From positions 30,082 through 94,081 of the forward strand of contig JAKFFF010000027.1 in NCBI GenBank assembly GCA_036677145.1: a stretch of DNA of 64,000 bases, in the 5' to 3' direction. The notes under the pieces are model-generated. The model worked only from the letters and a program-made list of their open reading frames with translations. It ran no database searches and was not told where the DNA came from. Source of the DNA: CADEED01 sp036677145 (GTDB lineage Bacteria; Pseudomonadota; Gammaproteobacteria; Steroidobacterales; Steroidobacteraceae). This document shows, in pieces, positions 15,601-24,566 of this stretch. Position numbers and translations under genes: made by a program. The number at the start of each line of letters is the position of its first letter. Within the stretch, counting starts at the first letter, position 1.

Positions 15601-18252
15601 GTGCGATTGGACGCCAAAGCGCAGCTGCATCCCGGCCGCGACTTCCTCATGGCTTTGGGCGTCACCGCCATTGCGGGCGCCGCAATATTTTCGGCGCCGG
15701 GCCCGGGTTTTCCCGTCCTGCACACCATTCTCAACACGGGCATCGCCCTGACGACGGTGGCCGTGTCGCTGCTCTTCTGGGATCTCGGCTGGCGCGCCGG
15801 CGAGATACGCGTGCGTTTCCTCGCCATCGTGTTCGCCATCGCCGGTGTGCTCGAGGTGCTGCACGTGATGGCGGCGCTCGAGCCGTCCACCGCCTCGGCA
15901 AGTCTCAACGAGGTGGCGCGGAGCCTTCGCTCCGGCACCTGGGCGCCGCCCGCCTATCTACTGCCGCTCGGCTCCGCGCTGGTCCTGTGGTGGCGCCCCA
16001 CCGAGAAGACTTCCAAACTACTGTTCGCGCTCGCCACGCTGGCGGTGGCTGGCGGGCTGTTCGCCTTGTTCCAGTGGCTGCCGCGATACGCCGAGCCCGG
16101 GGCCCTCGGGATCATCCGCCCGACACTGCTGGCCATCCCGCTGCTGTGGATTCCCGTCGGCCTCAGTCACTGGCGGCACCGTCACGGCGACCGGCTCTCG
16201 CATGCGCTCGCGTATTACGCGCTGGCGACGGCGCTGTCTCACTCGCTGATGCTGTATTCGGTGGAGGCCACCAGCAAATTCGCGATGACCGCGCACTTCG
16301 GCGTGTTCGCGGGCGGCCTGTTGTTGCTGTTCAGCCTGATACAGATGGGTTCCGCGGATACCGCGCGGCGCATGAGCGCGGAAGAGGAACTGCTGTCGAT
16401 CAACGAGGCGCTCGAAGTGCGCGTTGCCGCCAGGACCGCGGAACTCGAAGCGGCAAACACGGACCTGCGCCGCGAGATCGGCGTGCGCCAGGCCGCCGAG
16501 GGCAGCGCGCTGCTGCAGCTCGAGCGGCTGGGCCTGTTGCAGCGGATAACCCGCGCGATCGCCGAGCGGCAGGATCTCGCCAGCATTTTCCAGGTGGTCG
16601 TGCGCAGCCTCGAGGAGCACCTGCCGGTGGACTTCACCGCGTTGTGCAGCTACGAGGCGCATACCGGCGTGCTCACCGTGAACCGCGTCGGCGCGCGCAG
16701 CGAGCCGCTCGCGCTCGAACTCGCGATGTCCGAAAGTTCGCGCATCGAGATCGACAGAAATGGCCTGAGTCGTTGCGTCGCGGGTGAACTCGTATACGAG
16801 CCCGACATCGCGGCGGTGCCTTTTCCATTTCCGCGGCGGCTCACCCGCGGTGGCCTGCATTCCATGGTCTGCGTGCCACTGATGGTCGAACAGCGCGGCA
16901 CCGTGTTCGGCGTGCTGGTCGTCGCGCGGCGCGTCGTCGATGGATTCAGCGCGGGCGAGCGCGAATTCCTGCGCCAGCTCTGCGACCACGTTTCGCTCGC
17001 GGCCAACCAGGCGCGCCTGCATGATTCGTTGCGCCAGGCGTATGACGATCTGCGGCGCACGCAGCAGGCGGTGCTGGAACACGAACGGCTGCGCGCGCTC
17101 GGCCAGATGGCGAGCGGCATCGCACACGACATCAACAACGCGATCTCGCCGGTCTCGGTGTACGTCGATGCGCTGCTCACGCACGAAAAGGGATTCAGCG
17201 CGCGCGCCCGCGATCAGCTCGGCATCATCCAGCGCGCCGTCGATGACGTCGCCAACACGGTGGCGCGCATGGGCGAGTTCTATCGCAAGCGCCCCGCGCA
17301 GCTCACGCTTGCCCCCGTTTCCGTCAACCGCACCCTGCGCGACGTGCTTGATCTGACGCGCGCGCGCTGGAGCGACATCGTGCAGCAACGCGGCGTGGTC
17401 GTCGAAGCGGGCATCGAGGCCGCCGACGACGATCCGGAAGTCATGGCGATCGAAGGCGAGTTGCGCGAGGCGCTCGTGAATCTCGTCTTCAACGCGGTGG
17501 ATGCGATGCCCGGCGGTGGGCGCCTCACGCTGCGCTCGGGCCGCGTGACTCGCGCCGGATCGCACCGCGTTTTCGTCGAAGTCGCGGATACCGGTGTTGG
17601 CATGGACGAAGAGACGCGCCGCCGCTGCCTCGAGCCGTTCTTCACGACCAAGGGAGAACGGGGATCGGGGTTGGGCCTGGCGATGGTCTACGGCATCGCC
17701 CAGCGTCACGGCGCCGATCTCGAAATCGTCAGCGCGCTCGGAGCGGGCTCCACGTTCCGCATCCTTTTTCCGGCGGCCGTCGCGGCGCCCCAGCCGATCG
17801 TCAACGCCCCGGGAGCAAGCGTGCCGCGCAGTACGCGAATATTGCTCATCGACGATGACCCGCTGCTGCTCACATCCCTGGGTGAGGTGCTGAAACACGA
17901 CGGGCACGAGATACACACGGCGAACGGCGGTAAAGCCGGTATCGAAGCTTTCCTGGATGCGCTTGACGCGGGCCGCGCGTTTCCGGTGGTCATCACCGAT
18001 CTCGGCATGCCGCATGTCGACGGCAGAGCCGTAGCGGCGGCCATCAAGGCCGCGGCGCCGGGCACGGCGATTTTCATGCTCACCGGCTGGGGCCAGCGGA
18101 TGATCGAGGAAGGTGAGACACCTGAGGGAGTCCGCGCGGTACTCACCAAGCCGCCCCGGTTGGCGGAGCTGCGTCGTTGCCTGGCCGCTTGTAACGCGCC
18201 CACGGCGGACGCGGAACCCACGGAAAAATTGACTTCGCGAGTGTTGCCCTGA
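15601..18252 (+). CDS. Membrane-bound hybrid sensor histidine kinase
   Basis: The product is about 883 residues. It has seven or so N-terminal membrane spans (to ~residue 250), a coiled coil (VAARTAELEAANTDLRREI), a GAF-like domain (~310-470), a HisKA domain with phospho-acceptor His509 in GIAHDINN, an ATPase domain (GSGLGLAMVYGI) and a receiver domain with Asp800 in VITDLGMP. The signal sensed is unknown. The GTG at 15601 directly abuts GGGAG, so the TTG at 15607 may be the true start with normal spacing. The promoter region is shared with the divergent nhaA fusion 74 bp away. No separate response regulator gene is adjacent. Confidence 0.88.
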   Translation: MRLDAKAQLHPGRDFLMALGVTAIAGAAIFSAPGPGFPVLHTILNTGIALTTVAVSLLFWDLGWRAGEIRVRFLAIVFAIAGVLEVLHVMAALEPSTASASLNEVARSLRSGTWAPPAYLLPLGSALVLWWRPTEKTSKLLFALATLAVAGGLFALFQWLPRYAEPGALGIIRPTLLAIPLLWIPVGLSHWRHRHGDRLSHALAYYALATALSHSLMLYSVEATSKFAMTAHFGVFAGGLLLLFSLIQMGSADTARRMSAEEELLSINEALEVRVAARTAELEAANTDLRREIGVRQAAEGSALLQLERLGLLQRITRAIAERQDLASIFQVVVRSLEEHLPVDFTALCSYEAHTGVLTVNRVGARSEPLALELAMSESSRIEIDRNGLSRCVAGELVYEPDIAAVPFPFPRRLTRGGLHSMVCVPLMVEQRGTVFGVLVVARRVVDGFSAGEREFLRQLCDHVSLAANQARLHDSLRQAYDDLRRTQQAVLEHERLRALGQMASGIAHDINNAISPVSVYVDALLTHEKGFSARARDQLGIIQRAVDDVANTVARMGEFYRKRPAQLTLAPVSVNRTLRDVLDLTRARWSDIVQQRGVVVEAGIEAADDDPEVMAIEGELREALVNLVFNAVDAMPGGGRLTLRSGRVTRAGSHRVFVEVADTGVGMDEETRRRCLEPFFTTKGERGSGLGLAMVYGIAQRHGADLEIVSALGAGSTFRILFPAAVAAPQPIVNAPGASVPRSTRILLIDDDPLLLTSLGEVLKHDGHEIHTANGGKAGIEAFLDALDAGRAFPVVITDLGMPHVDGRAVAAAIKAAAPGTAIFMLTGWGQRMIEEGETPEGVRAVLTKPPRLAELRRCLAACNAPTADAEPTEKLTSRVLP

Positions 18253-18330
18253 GTGGCCGGGAGGGCTGCTTGACGACTTACGGGGTCATGCCTTGTACTC
18301 GCCCGTCCAGAACTTCCGAGGGGTCGTGAA

Positions 18331-19224
18331 ATGCTGAGCCGTCGTTCCTTTCTCGTGTCCGCGGGTGCCGGAATGGCGGCCGGGGCACTGATGTCGCGTG
18401 CCGCGTTCGCCAGCCAGGGCGGCAAGGTTCCGCTGGGCATCCAGCTTTGGACCGTGAAGGACGAGACGGCGAAGGACCTCGAAGGAACCTTGCGCAAGGT
18501 CTACGCCGCGGGATTCCGCGAGATCGAGTTCGCCGGCTACTACGGCAAGAACCCCGCCGATCTCGCGAAGTTCATGCGCGACATCGGCTTTTCGCTGGTG
18601 AGCACGCATTCGAGCGCCAGCGATATCGCGAAGAACGGTGACCAGATCATCGCCGACGCGAAGGCGCTGGGACTCAAGTACGTCGTCGCGTCCTCGCCCG
18701 GCGTTTCGCCCGAGAAGGAAAAGCTTCCCTGGGAAGAACGCATGAAGTCCGTGGATCTCACGGACTGGAAGTGGAACGCGGACCTGTTCAACAAGTTCGG
18801 CAAGCAGGTCAGTGAGGCCGGCATGGCCTTCGGTTATCACAACCACAGCGCCGAATTCAAAAAGTTCGCCGGCCAGACGGCCTTCGACTATCTATTCGCC
18901 AATACCGATCCGAAGCACGTGAAGATCGAGCTCGACGTGGGTTGGGTGGTGGTGGCCCAGCAGGATCCGGTAGCGCTGTTGAACAAGTACAAGGACCGCG
19001 TCATCGCCCTGCACGTCAAGGACGTGGGCAAGCGTGGCGCCGATGGCAAGGATCCGGCGTCGGTCGCTCTCGGCGAAGGCACCATCGACTGGAAGTCGGT
19101 GATCGGTGTCGCGAAGGCGAATGGCACGAAGGCGTTCTTCTACGAGCAGGAGGCGCCGTTCACCCGGCCGATCCTCGACTCCGTGAAGATCAGTGGCGAT
19201 TACCTCACTCAACTCCTGGTCTGA
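18331..19224 (+). CDS. Tat-exported sugar phosphate isomerase/epimerase-like TIM-barrel protein
   Basis: The 297-residue product starts with a twin-arginine signal (LSRRSFLVSAGAG) and a cleavage site near AFA-SQG, so the folded enzyme is probably exported to the periplasm. The mature part is a xylose-isomerase-like TIM barrel with metal-type ligands in GYHNHSAEF and IELDVGW. It would isomerise or epimerise a free sugar or keto-sugar. It heads a four-gene sugar cluster and is followed after 2 bp by a second, cytoplasmic member of the same superfamily. Confidence 0.85.
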   Translation: MLSRRSFLVSAGAGMAAGALMSRAAFASQGGKVPLGIQLWTVKDETAKDLEGTLRKVYAAGFREIEFAGYYGKNPADLAKFMRDIGFSLVSTHSSASDIAKNGDQIIADAKALGLKYVVASSPGVSPEKEKLPWEERMKSVDLTDWKWNADLFNKFGKQVSEAGMAFGYHNHSAEFKKFAGQTAFDYLFANTDPKHVKIELDVGWVVVAQQDPVALLNKYKDRVIALHVKDVGKRGADGKDPASVALGEGTIDWKSVIGVAKANGTKAFFYEQEAPFTRPILDSVKISGDYLTQLLV

Positions 19225-19226
19225 GC

Positions 19227-20282
19227 ATGAAGACAATCAAAGGTCCGGCGATTTTCCTGGCGCAGTTCGCGGGCGGTGGTCCGCATCTGCAGAACTTCAA
19301 CGACATGTGCAAATGGGCCGCGGGCTACGGCTACGTCGGCGTGCAGCTGCCGAGCTGGGACGGCCGTGTCATGGATCTCGCCAAGGCCGCCGAGAGCAAG
19401 ACGTATTGCGACGAGCTCAAGGGCGTCGCCGCGAAACATGGCATCGAGATCACCGAGCTCGCCGCGCACCTGCAGGGCCAGCTCGTCGCGGTGCATCCGG
19501 CATACGACCTGCAGTTCGACAACTTCGCGCCGAAGGAAGTGCACGGCAATCCTGCGAAGCGCCAGGTGTGGGCGGTCGAGCAGATGAAGCTGGTCGCGAA
19601 GGCCAGCAAGAATCTCGGCCTCAAGAACTGCGCCGCGTTCCCGGGCGCGCTGGCGTGGCCCTATCTATATCCGTGGCCGCAGCGGCCGCCGGGCCTGATC
19701 GAGGCCGCGTTCGACGAACTCGCGAAGCGCTGGAAGCCCATCCTCGACGTGTTCAAGGAGAACGGCCAGAACTGCTGCTTCGAAGTGCATCCGGGCGAGG
19801 ACATCTTCGACGGCGAGACCTTCGAGATGTTTCTCGAGCGTGTGAAGGGGCACGAGGCCTGCCAGATCCTGTTCGATCCTTCGCACTTCGTGCTGCAGCA
19901 GCTCGACTATCTCGCGTACATCGACATCTACAAAGACCGCATCAAGATGTATCACGTGAAGGACGCGGAATTCCGTCCCACGGGCAAGCAGGGCGTGTAC
20001 TCGGGTTATGCCTCCTGGACGAATCGCGCCGGCCGTTTCCGTTCGCTCGGCGACGGACAAGTGGACTTCAACGGCATCTTCTCGAAGATGGCCGCCAACA
20101 ACTTCGAAGGCTGGGCCGTGCTCGAGTGGGAATGCGCGCTCAAACATCCCGAGGACGGCGCGCGCGAAGGCGCCCCGTTCATCAAGAAACACATCATCCG
20201 CGTCACCGAAAAGGCGTTCGATGATTTCGCGGCGGGCGGCGACAATTCGGTCGCGCTGAAAACGCTGGGCCTCGCCAAGTGA
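19227..20282 (+). CDS. Sugar phosphate isomerase/epimerase
   Basis: The ATG at 19227 gives 351 residues. The open frame further upstream overlaps the preceding gene and is a shadow. It is a TIM barrel of the AP_endonuc_2/xylose isomerase-like family: QLPSWDGRVMDL, CCFEVHPGEDIFDG, LFDPSHFV and MYHVKDAEF provide the conserved Glu, Asp and His metal ligands. It has no export signal. It overlaps the next gene by 4 bp (GTGA). It probably acts with the neighbouring oxidoreductase on a cyclic polyol or keto-sugar. Confidence 0.85.
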   Translation: MKTIKGPAIFLAQFAGGGPHLQNFNDMCKWAAGYGYVGVQLPSWDGRVMDLAKAAESKTYCDELKGVAAKHGIEITELAAHLQGQLVAVHPAYDLQFDNFAPKEVHGNPAKRQVWAVEQMKLVAKASKNLGLKNCAAFPGALAWPYLYPWPQRPPGLIEAAFDELAKRWKPILDVFKENGQNCCFEVHPGEDIFDGETFEMFLERVKGHEACQILFDPSHFVLQQLDYLAYIDIYKDRIKMYHVKDAEFRPTGKQGVYSGYASWTNRAGRFRSLGDGQVDFNGIFSKMAANNFEGWAVLEWECALKHPEDGAREGAPFIKKHIIRVTEKAFDDFAAGGDNSVALKTLGLAK

Positions 20283-21409
20283 GACCGCTCCGCTGGGGAA
20301 TGATTGGTGGCGGCGAGGGCGCGTTCATCGGCAACGTGCATCGCATGGCGGCGCGCGTCGACGGGCGTTACCAGCTCGTGGCCGGCGTGTTCTCTTCCGA
20401 TCCGGAGAAGTGCAAACGCTCGGCGATCGCGCTCGGCGTGGATGCCGCGCGGGCGTATCCGACGGTCGAAGCGCTGGTGGCGGGCGAGGCGAAGCGCCCC
20501 GACGGCGTGGAAGTCGTCTCGGTGGTCACGCCGAATCACGTGCACTACGTGCAGTCGAAGACGCTGCTCGAGGGTGGACTCGACGTCATCTGCGACAAGC
20601 CGCTCACGACGAATCTCGCCGATGCCGAGAAGCTGGTGTCGCTCGCGGCGGAAAAGAAGCGGTTGTTGGGTGTGACGTTCAACTACACCGGCTATCCGAT
20701 GATCCGTCATGCGAAACAGCTCATCGCCGACGGAATGATCGGCGCCCTGCGTGTCGTGCAGGCCGAGTATCCGCAGGGCTGGCTCGCCACCGCGATCGAG
20801 AAGACCGGACAGAAGCAGGCCAGCTGGCGCACGGATCCCAAGCAGGCCGGCGCCGGCGCGCTGGGTGACATCGGCTCGCATTCGTTCCAGCTCGCGGAAT
20901 TCGTCACGGGCGCGAAGGTGGCCGAAGTCGCGGCCGACGTGACCGCCATCGTTCCGGGCCGGCCCATCGACGACAACGTCAACGTCCTGCTGCGTTTCGC
21001 CAATGGCGCGCGCGGCAGTTTGTGGGCCAGCCAGGTTGCCATCGGCCATCTGAATTCGCATCGACTGCGTGTGTACGGCGAGACGGGTTCCATTCAATGG
21101 TTCCAGGAGCGGCCGGAAGAGTTGCTGGTCGTCGAAGCGGGCGAGGCGCCGCGCTGCGTGCGTCGCGGCGATCCGGGCACGCCGACCAGCTCGGTGGGTT
21201 TGCCGGGCGGACATCCCGAGGGCTTCATCGAAGCCTTCTCGCAGCTCTACACCGATTTCGCCGAACGCGTGACCGCAAGACTGGAGTCACGCTCGCCGAA
21301 GGCGGCGTCGCTGTTCGCGCCCGATGTCGTCACGGGCACGCGCGTGATGGCGTTCATCGAGGCCGTGTTGAAGTCAGGCCAGGCGAACAGTGCCTGGACC
21401 CGTGTCTGA
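20279..21409 (+). CDS. Gfo/Idh/MocA-family oxidoreductase
   Basis: The gene starts with GTG at 20279, overlapping the TGA of the epimerase gene. The 376-residue product has an N-terminal Rossmann motif (GMIGGGEGAFIGNVHR) and the family's CDKPLTTN motif with its catalytic Lys. A C-terminal alpha/beta domain contains GDIGSHSFQL. It would oxidise or reduce a sugar or inositol with NAD(P). Pairing with TIM-barrel epimerases is common in pathways that run through keto-sugars. The exact sugar is not evident. Confidence 0.87.
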   Translation: MRPLRWGMIGGGEGAFIGNVHRMAARVDGRYQLVAGVFSSDPEKCKRSAIALGVDAARAYPTVEALVAGEAKRPDGVEVVSVVTPNHVHYVQSKTLLEGGLDVICDKPLTTNLADAEKLVSLAAEKKRLLGVTFNYTGYPMIRHAKQLIADGMIGALRVVQAEYPQGWLATAIEKTGQKQASWRTDPKQAGAGALGDIGSHSFQLAEFVTGAKVAEVAADVTAIVPGRPIDDNVNVLLRFANGARGSLWASQVAIGHLNSHRLRVYGETGSIQWFQERPEELLVVEAGEAPRCVRRGDPGTPTSSVGLPGGHPEGFIEAFSQLYTDFAERVTARLESRSPKAASLFAPDVVTGTRVMAFIEAVLKSGQANSAWTRV

Positions 21410-21462
21410 AAGAGCGGGTCTGGATCAAATAGATAGATTCACGATTGGGGGGAAGATAGACC

Positions 21463-22995
21463 ATGAGTACAGAAGCCACTATGACCGGCGCGGTGCCGGC
21501 GTCTGCCGAGGCCAAGAAGATTTTCGCGGTGTGTTTCGCCGCGCTCGTCGCGACATCCTTTTGCTTCATCCTGCGCGCGTTTTCGATCGACGCGTGGGGA
21601 CTGGAGTTCGGATTGTCCGAAACACAGAAGGGCGAGTTGTTCGGCGTGGGCCTCTGGCCGTTCGCCATCAGCATCATCCTGCTCTCGCTGATCATCGACA
21701 AAATCGGCTTCAAGGCCACGTTGTGGTTTGCCGCCGCTTCGCATGTCATCGGCTTCATTCTGCTGGTGCGGGCCGACGGCTACTGGGGCCTGTACTGGGG
21801 CAGCTTCGTGTTGTCGCTCGGCAACGGCGCGGTGGAGGCGGGCATCAATCCGCTGATCGCGCGCGAGTTCCGGCACGACAAGACCACGTGGCTCAATCGC
21901 CTGCACGCGGGCTGGCCCGCGGGCTTCGTCATCGGCGGCATCCTCGCGCTGGCGCTGCCGGGTGACATGGGCTGGCGCTACAAGATGGCGCTGATGCTCA
22001 TCCCGGTCGTCACGTACATCGTGATGCTGCTGCCGCGCGTGTTCCCGCAGAGCGAACGTGTCGCCGCGGGCGTGTCGTATCGCGAAATGCTGGCCGAGGC
22101 CGGCTTCGTCAGCGCGTTCATCGTCGCGGTGCTGATGGTCCTCGAGCTCGGCCGCGTGTTCGGCTGGTCGTCGACGGTGGAGTGGGCGCTGATCGCGGCA
22201 ATCACCATCGGCTACGGACTGTGGGCGCGTTCGCCGGGCAAGCCGCTGTTCATCGTCATGATTCTCGTGATGATTCCGCTGGCCGTCACCGAACTCGGTA
22301 CGGATGGCTGGATCACGGCGATGATGACGCCCGCGATGGCGGAAATCGGCTTGTCGGGTGGCTGGGTGCTGATCTACGCCATGGCGCTGGTGCTGGTGTT
22401 GCGCCTGTTCGCCGGTCCGCTGATCCACAAGTTCTCGCCGCTGGGGCTGCTGGCCATTTCAGCGGCCATCGCGGCCGTGGGTCTGTTGATGCTCTCCAAG
22501 ACCACGGGCGTGATGTTGCTGGTCGCGGCCACGGTATACGGCATCGGCAAGGCCTTCTTCTGGCCGACGTCGCTGGGTGTGGTTGCCGAGCAATCACCCC
22601 GGGGTGGCGCGATCACGCTGAACGTCGTCGCCGGCGTCGGCATGCTGGCGGCGGGCATCGTGGGTTCGCCGGTGATTGGTGGCGTGCAGGATCGCGCGAT
22701 GGTTCAGCACATCGCTGAACACGACGCGACGAACGGCACGCAGCTCTCCGCGGCGGTGACCACCCAGAAGGACGGCATGTTCGGCACGTACACCGCGGTG
22801 GTGCCGGAGAAGCGCGCTGAACTGGCGGCGGAAGACAAGGCGATCGTCGACAAGATCGACGCCGAGTCGAAGCTCGAGGCGCTGCGTACGATCGCGGTGC
22901 TGCCGCTGATCATGCTGCTCGTCTATCTAGGCTTGATCCTCTGGTTCCGGAGCCGGGGCGGCTACAAACCCGTCGTGCTCGACATCAAGAACTAA
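21463..22995 (+). CDS. MFS sugar transporter
   Basis: A 510-residue major-facilitator permease with about twelve spans. A strong purine-rich ribosome-binding site (GGGGGGAAG) lies just upstream of the ATG at 21463. A periplasmic or cytoplasmic insert near residues 410-470 is charged (VVPEKRAELAAEDKAIVDKI). Its position at the end of the sugar cluster suggests import of that sugar. The TAA stop is directly joined to a repeat element and an intrinsic terminator, so the operon probably ends here. Confidence 0.85.
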   Translation: MSTEATMTGAVPASAEAKKIFAVCFAALVATSFCFILRAFSIDAWGLEFGLSETQKGELFGVGLWPFAISIILLSLIIDKIGFKATLWFAAASHVIGFILLVRADGYWGLYWGSFVLSLGNGAVEAGINPLIAREFRHDKTTWLNRLHAGWPAGFVIGGILALALPGDMGWRYKMALMLIPVVTYIVMLLPRVFPQSERVAAGVSYREMLAEAGFVSAFIVAVLMVLELGRVFGWSSTVEWALIAAITIGYGLWARSPGKPLFIVMILVMIPLAVTELGTDGWITAMMTPAMAEIGLSGGWVLIYAMALVLVLRLFAGPLIHKFSPLGLLAISAAIAAVGLLMLSKTTGVMLLVAATVYGIGKAFFWPTSLGVVAEQSPRGGAITLNVVAGVGMLAAGIVGSPVIGGVQDRAMVQHIAEHDATNGTQLSAAVTTQKDGMFGTYTAVVPEKRAELAAEDKAIVDKIDAESKLEALRTIAVLPLIMLLVYLGLILWFRSRGGYKPVVLDIKN

Positions 22996-23033
22996 TAGGG
23001 ACATTCCTCGTTTGCTAGCAAAAGGGGCCGGAC
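22996..23033 (+). repeat. TAATGGGGACATTCC-family repeat, copy 1 (fused to a terminator)
   Basis: After the MFS stop codon TAA the sequence reads TAGGGACATTCCTCG, then TTTGCTAGCAAAAGGGG. It has one G-to-A change relative to other copies near 33094, 37582 and 49811. The right part (GGGGCCGGACCTGA) supplies one arm of the terminator that follows. The orientation is the same, relative to the upstream gene, as in the other gene-end copies. Confidence 0.85.
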
Positions 23034-23055
23034 CTGAAAAGTCCGGCCCTTTTTT
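23025..23055 (+). terminator. Intrinsic terminator of the sugar operon
   Basis: GGGCCGGAC (23025-23033), a 7-nt loop, GTCCGGCCC (23041-23049) and six T residues form a canonical rho-independent terminator. An A-run precedes it. The left arm lies in the repeat element, so a mobile or dispersed repeat appears to have become the terminator of this operon. Confidence 0.85.
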
Positions 23056-23069
23056 CGTTTGGAGGCCTG

Positions 23070-23429
23070 ATGAGCCAGGTGAAGTTCACATCCATCTGTC
23101 CGATCTTCCAGGTCGCGAATCTCGAGCGCAGTCTCGACTTCTACACGCGCGTGCTGGCCTTCGAGCCCGGCTGGAAAGCGGGTGAGCCGCCGGACATCGC
23201 GAGCGTGTGCCGCGATGCCGTTGAAATCATGATTTCGGTCTACGCGACGCCAGTGCGCTCGCACGCTTACGTGCAGGTCGATGGCATCGACGCGTATTTC
23301 GAGCGCGTCGTCGCAGCCGGCGCGAAAGTGATTGTGCCGCTCGCGAACCGGTCTTACGGCATGCGCGACGGACGCATCGAAGACCCTGACGGCAATCAGC
23401 TCTCGCTTGGCGAGAGCATTGAGCCCTGA
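23070..23429 (+). CDS. VOC/glyoxalase-fold protein
   Basis: This 119-residue protein has the vicinal-oxygen-chelate fold: ICPIFQVANLERSLDFYTRVLAF at the start and RIEDPDGNQLSLGE at the end, which carries the C-terminal metal-ligand Glu. Such proteins include glyoxalases, dioxygenases and bleomycin-type resistance proteins. The substrate is not identifiable. A GGAGG ribosome-binding site precedes the ATG. The terminator just upstream separates it from the sugar operon. Confidence 0.85.
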   Translation: MSQVKFTSICPIFQVANLERSLDFYTRVLAFEPGWKAGEPPDIASVCRDAVEIMISVYATPVRSHAYVQVDGIDAYFERVVAAGAKVIVPLANRSYGMRDGRIEDPDGNQLSLGESIEP

Positions 23430-23645
23430 AGTCAGCCAGGCAATTCACTGAACGGCAATCCAAACTCGTGTTTCTACCCGTTCGAGGTGTTGCAGGCCTG
23501 CATGACCAGCTTCCAGCTCTCGCCGGGCGGCGATTTCATTGGCACGATCCGGCTGACTTCGCCGATCGCCGTCATCAAGCGGGTCGTGGCCGGCTCGGCG
23601 CAGGGCGCCTCGCGGATCATCGGGCTTCAGTACGACAACCTGTAG
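23430..23645 (+). pseudogene. Possible remnant or small ORF after the VOC gene
   Basis: The VOC reading frame stays open past its TGA for another 71 codons to the TAG at 23643. It reads CFYPFEVLQACMTSFQ, then GGDFIGTIRLTSP and IIGLQYDNL. An ATG at 23502 would give a 47-residue protein. The composition looks like coding DNA rather than random sequence, and the segment lacks a good ribosome-binding site. It may be the tail of a lost gene that once lay next to or fused with the VOC gene. No family is recognised. Confidence 0.35.
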
Positions 23646-23809
23646 GGTAGCCGAGCCTGTAGATAGTCGCAGCTATCTACCGCAGCGCAACAGACTGCGG
23701 AACAAAGTCACACTTTCGCCGGCCGCGGGGTTCCGTCCGCTTGCCGGTGCGCGCCGCGCGCGCAGACTCGGCCGGCGACTGTGGGATTCCAATGGAAGGG
23801 AGAACAATA
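23646..23809. other. Noncoding leader upstream of the PEP-CTERM gene, with a CTATCTAC inverted repeat
   Basis: Together with the preceding remnant this makes about 380 bp between recognised genes. GTAGATAG at 23659-23666 and CTATCTAC at 23673-23680 form a perfect 8-bp inverted repeat around TCGCAG. The octamer is the one that recurs throughout the window. A ribosome-binding site (GGAAGGGAG) lies at 23794-23802. I see no convincing sigma-70 promoter. Confidence 0.5.
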
Positions 23810-24556
23810 ATGAACAAAACCCATGTCTACGCCTGCCTCGCGCTCGCCGCCTGCCTCGGGGCGCCCGTCAGCGCTGATGTCATCGACGCTTCGGCCTATG
23901 CCGCGGGGACCAACGTGTCCAATGCGGCCCCGGGTGTCACGCTCCGGCTCATCTCCAACGATCCGGCCGCCCCAAACAACTACACGCCTGTCTACTCGCC
24001 CGTCCTGGTCACGCCCTGTGGCGCCGAAGCCTGCAACTCGGCGGGAGAACCGCTCGGCCTGGGATTGCCAGTCATCAACGGCATGGAGTGGGAAAGCTGC
24101 TACGAACGGGGACAGCTCGGCCTGCCTGCGCTCGACTGCAACGGCAGTTGGCGTGTGCTCGAAGTGGCCTTCAACGAAGACATCAGCCAGATATCGATCG
24201 AGTCCGTCTGGACGATCGATCCGCCCAGCATGATCGCGCTCGATTCCTCGGGTAACGAAGTGCTGAGCTGTCTGTCGATGGGCCCGGGGAACCCGAACCC
24301 GCAGCCCTCATCGCCGGCCGGGTGCCTCACGTACACCCAGTTCGGATCGTTCGGCACGTTCGCCGGCACGGCTTCCCTCGATGTCACGGGACTCGACGTC
24401 GCGCGAGTGATCTTCGCGTCGTGGACCGGCTTTGGAGTGGTGACGAACGTGTCCTATTCGGTGCCCGAGCCGGGAACCCTGGCGCTGATGGTGCTGGGAC
24501 TTGCCGGAGTGTTCGGCGCGCGGGCGCGCAAGCGTCCGCAAGTGCTCGCAGCCTGA
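23810..24556 (+). CDS. PEP-CTERM sorting-domain protein
   Basis: The start ATG at 23810 follows a strong GGAAGGGAG site. The 248-residue product begins with a signal peptide and ends with the PEP-CTERM tripartite tail: VPEPGTLAL, a hydrophobic span (MVLGLAGVFG) and basic residues (RARKR). It should be processed by an exosortase and anchored or released at the cell surface, often with exopolysaccharide. Its six or so cysteines suggest disulfides. No exosortase gene is in this window. Confidence 0.88.
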   Translation: MNKTHVYACLALAACLGAPVSADVIDASAYAAGTNVSNAAPGVTLRLISNDPAAPNNYTPVYSPVLVTPCGAEACNSAGEPLGLGLPVINGMEWESCYERGQLGLPALDCNGSWRVLEVAFNEDISQISIESVWTIDPPSMIALDSSGNEVLSCLSMGPGNPNPQPSSPAGCLTYTQFGSFGTFAGTASLDVTGLDVARVIFASWTGFGVVTNVSYSVPEPGTLALMVLGLAGVFGARARKRPQVLAA

Positions 24557-24566
24557 ATAGCTAGAA

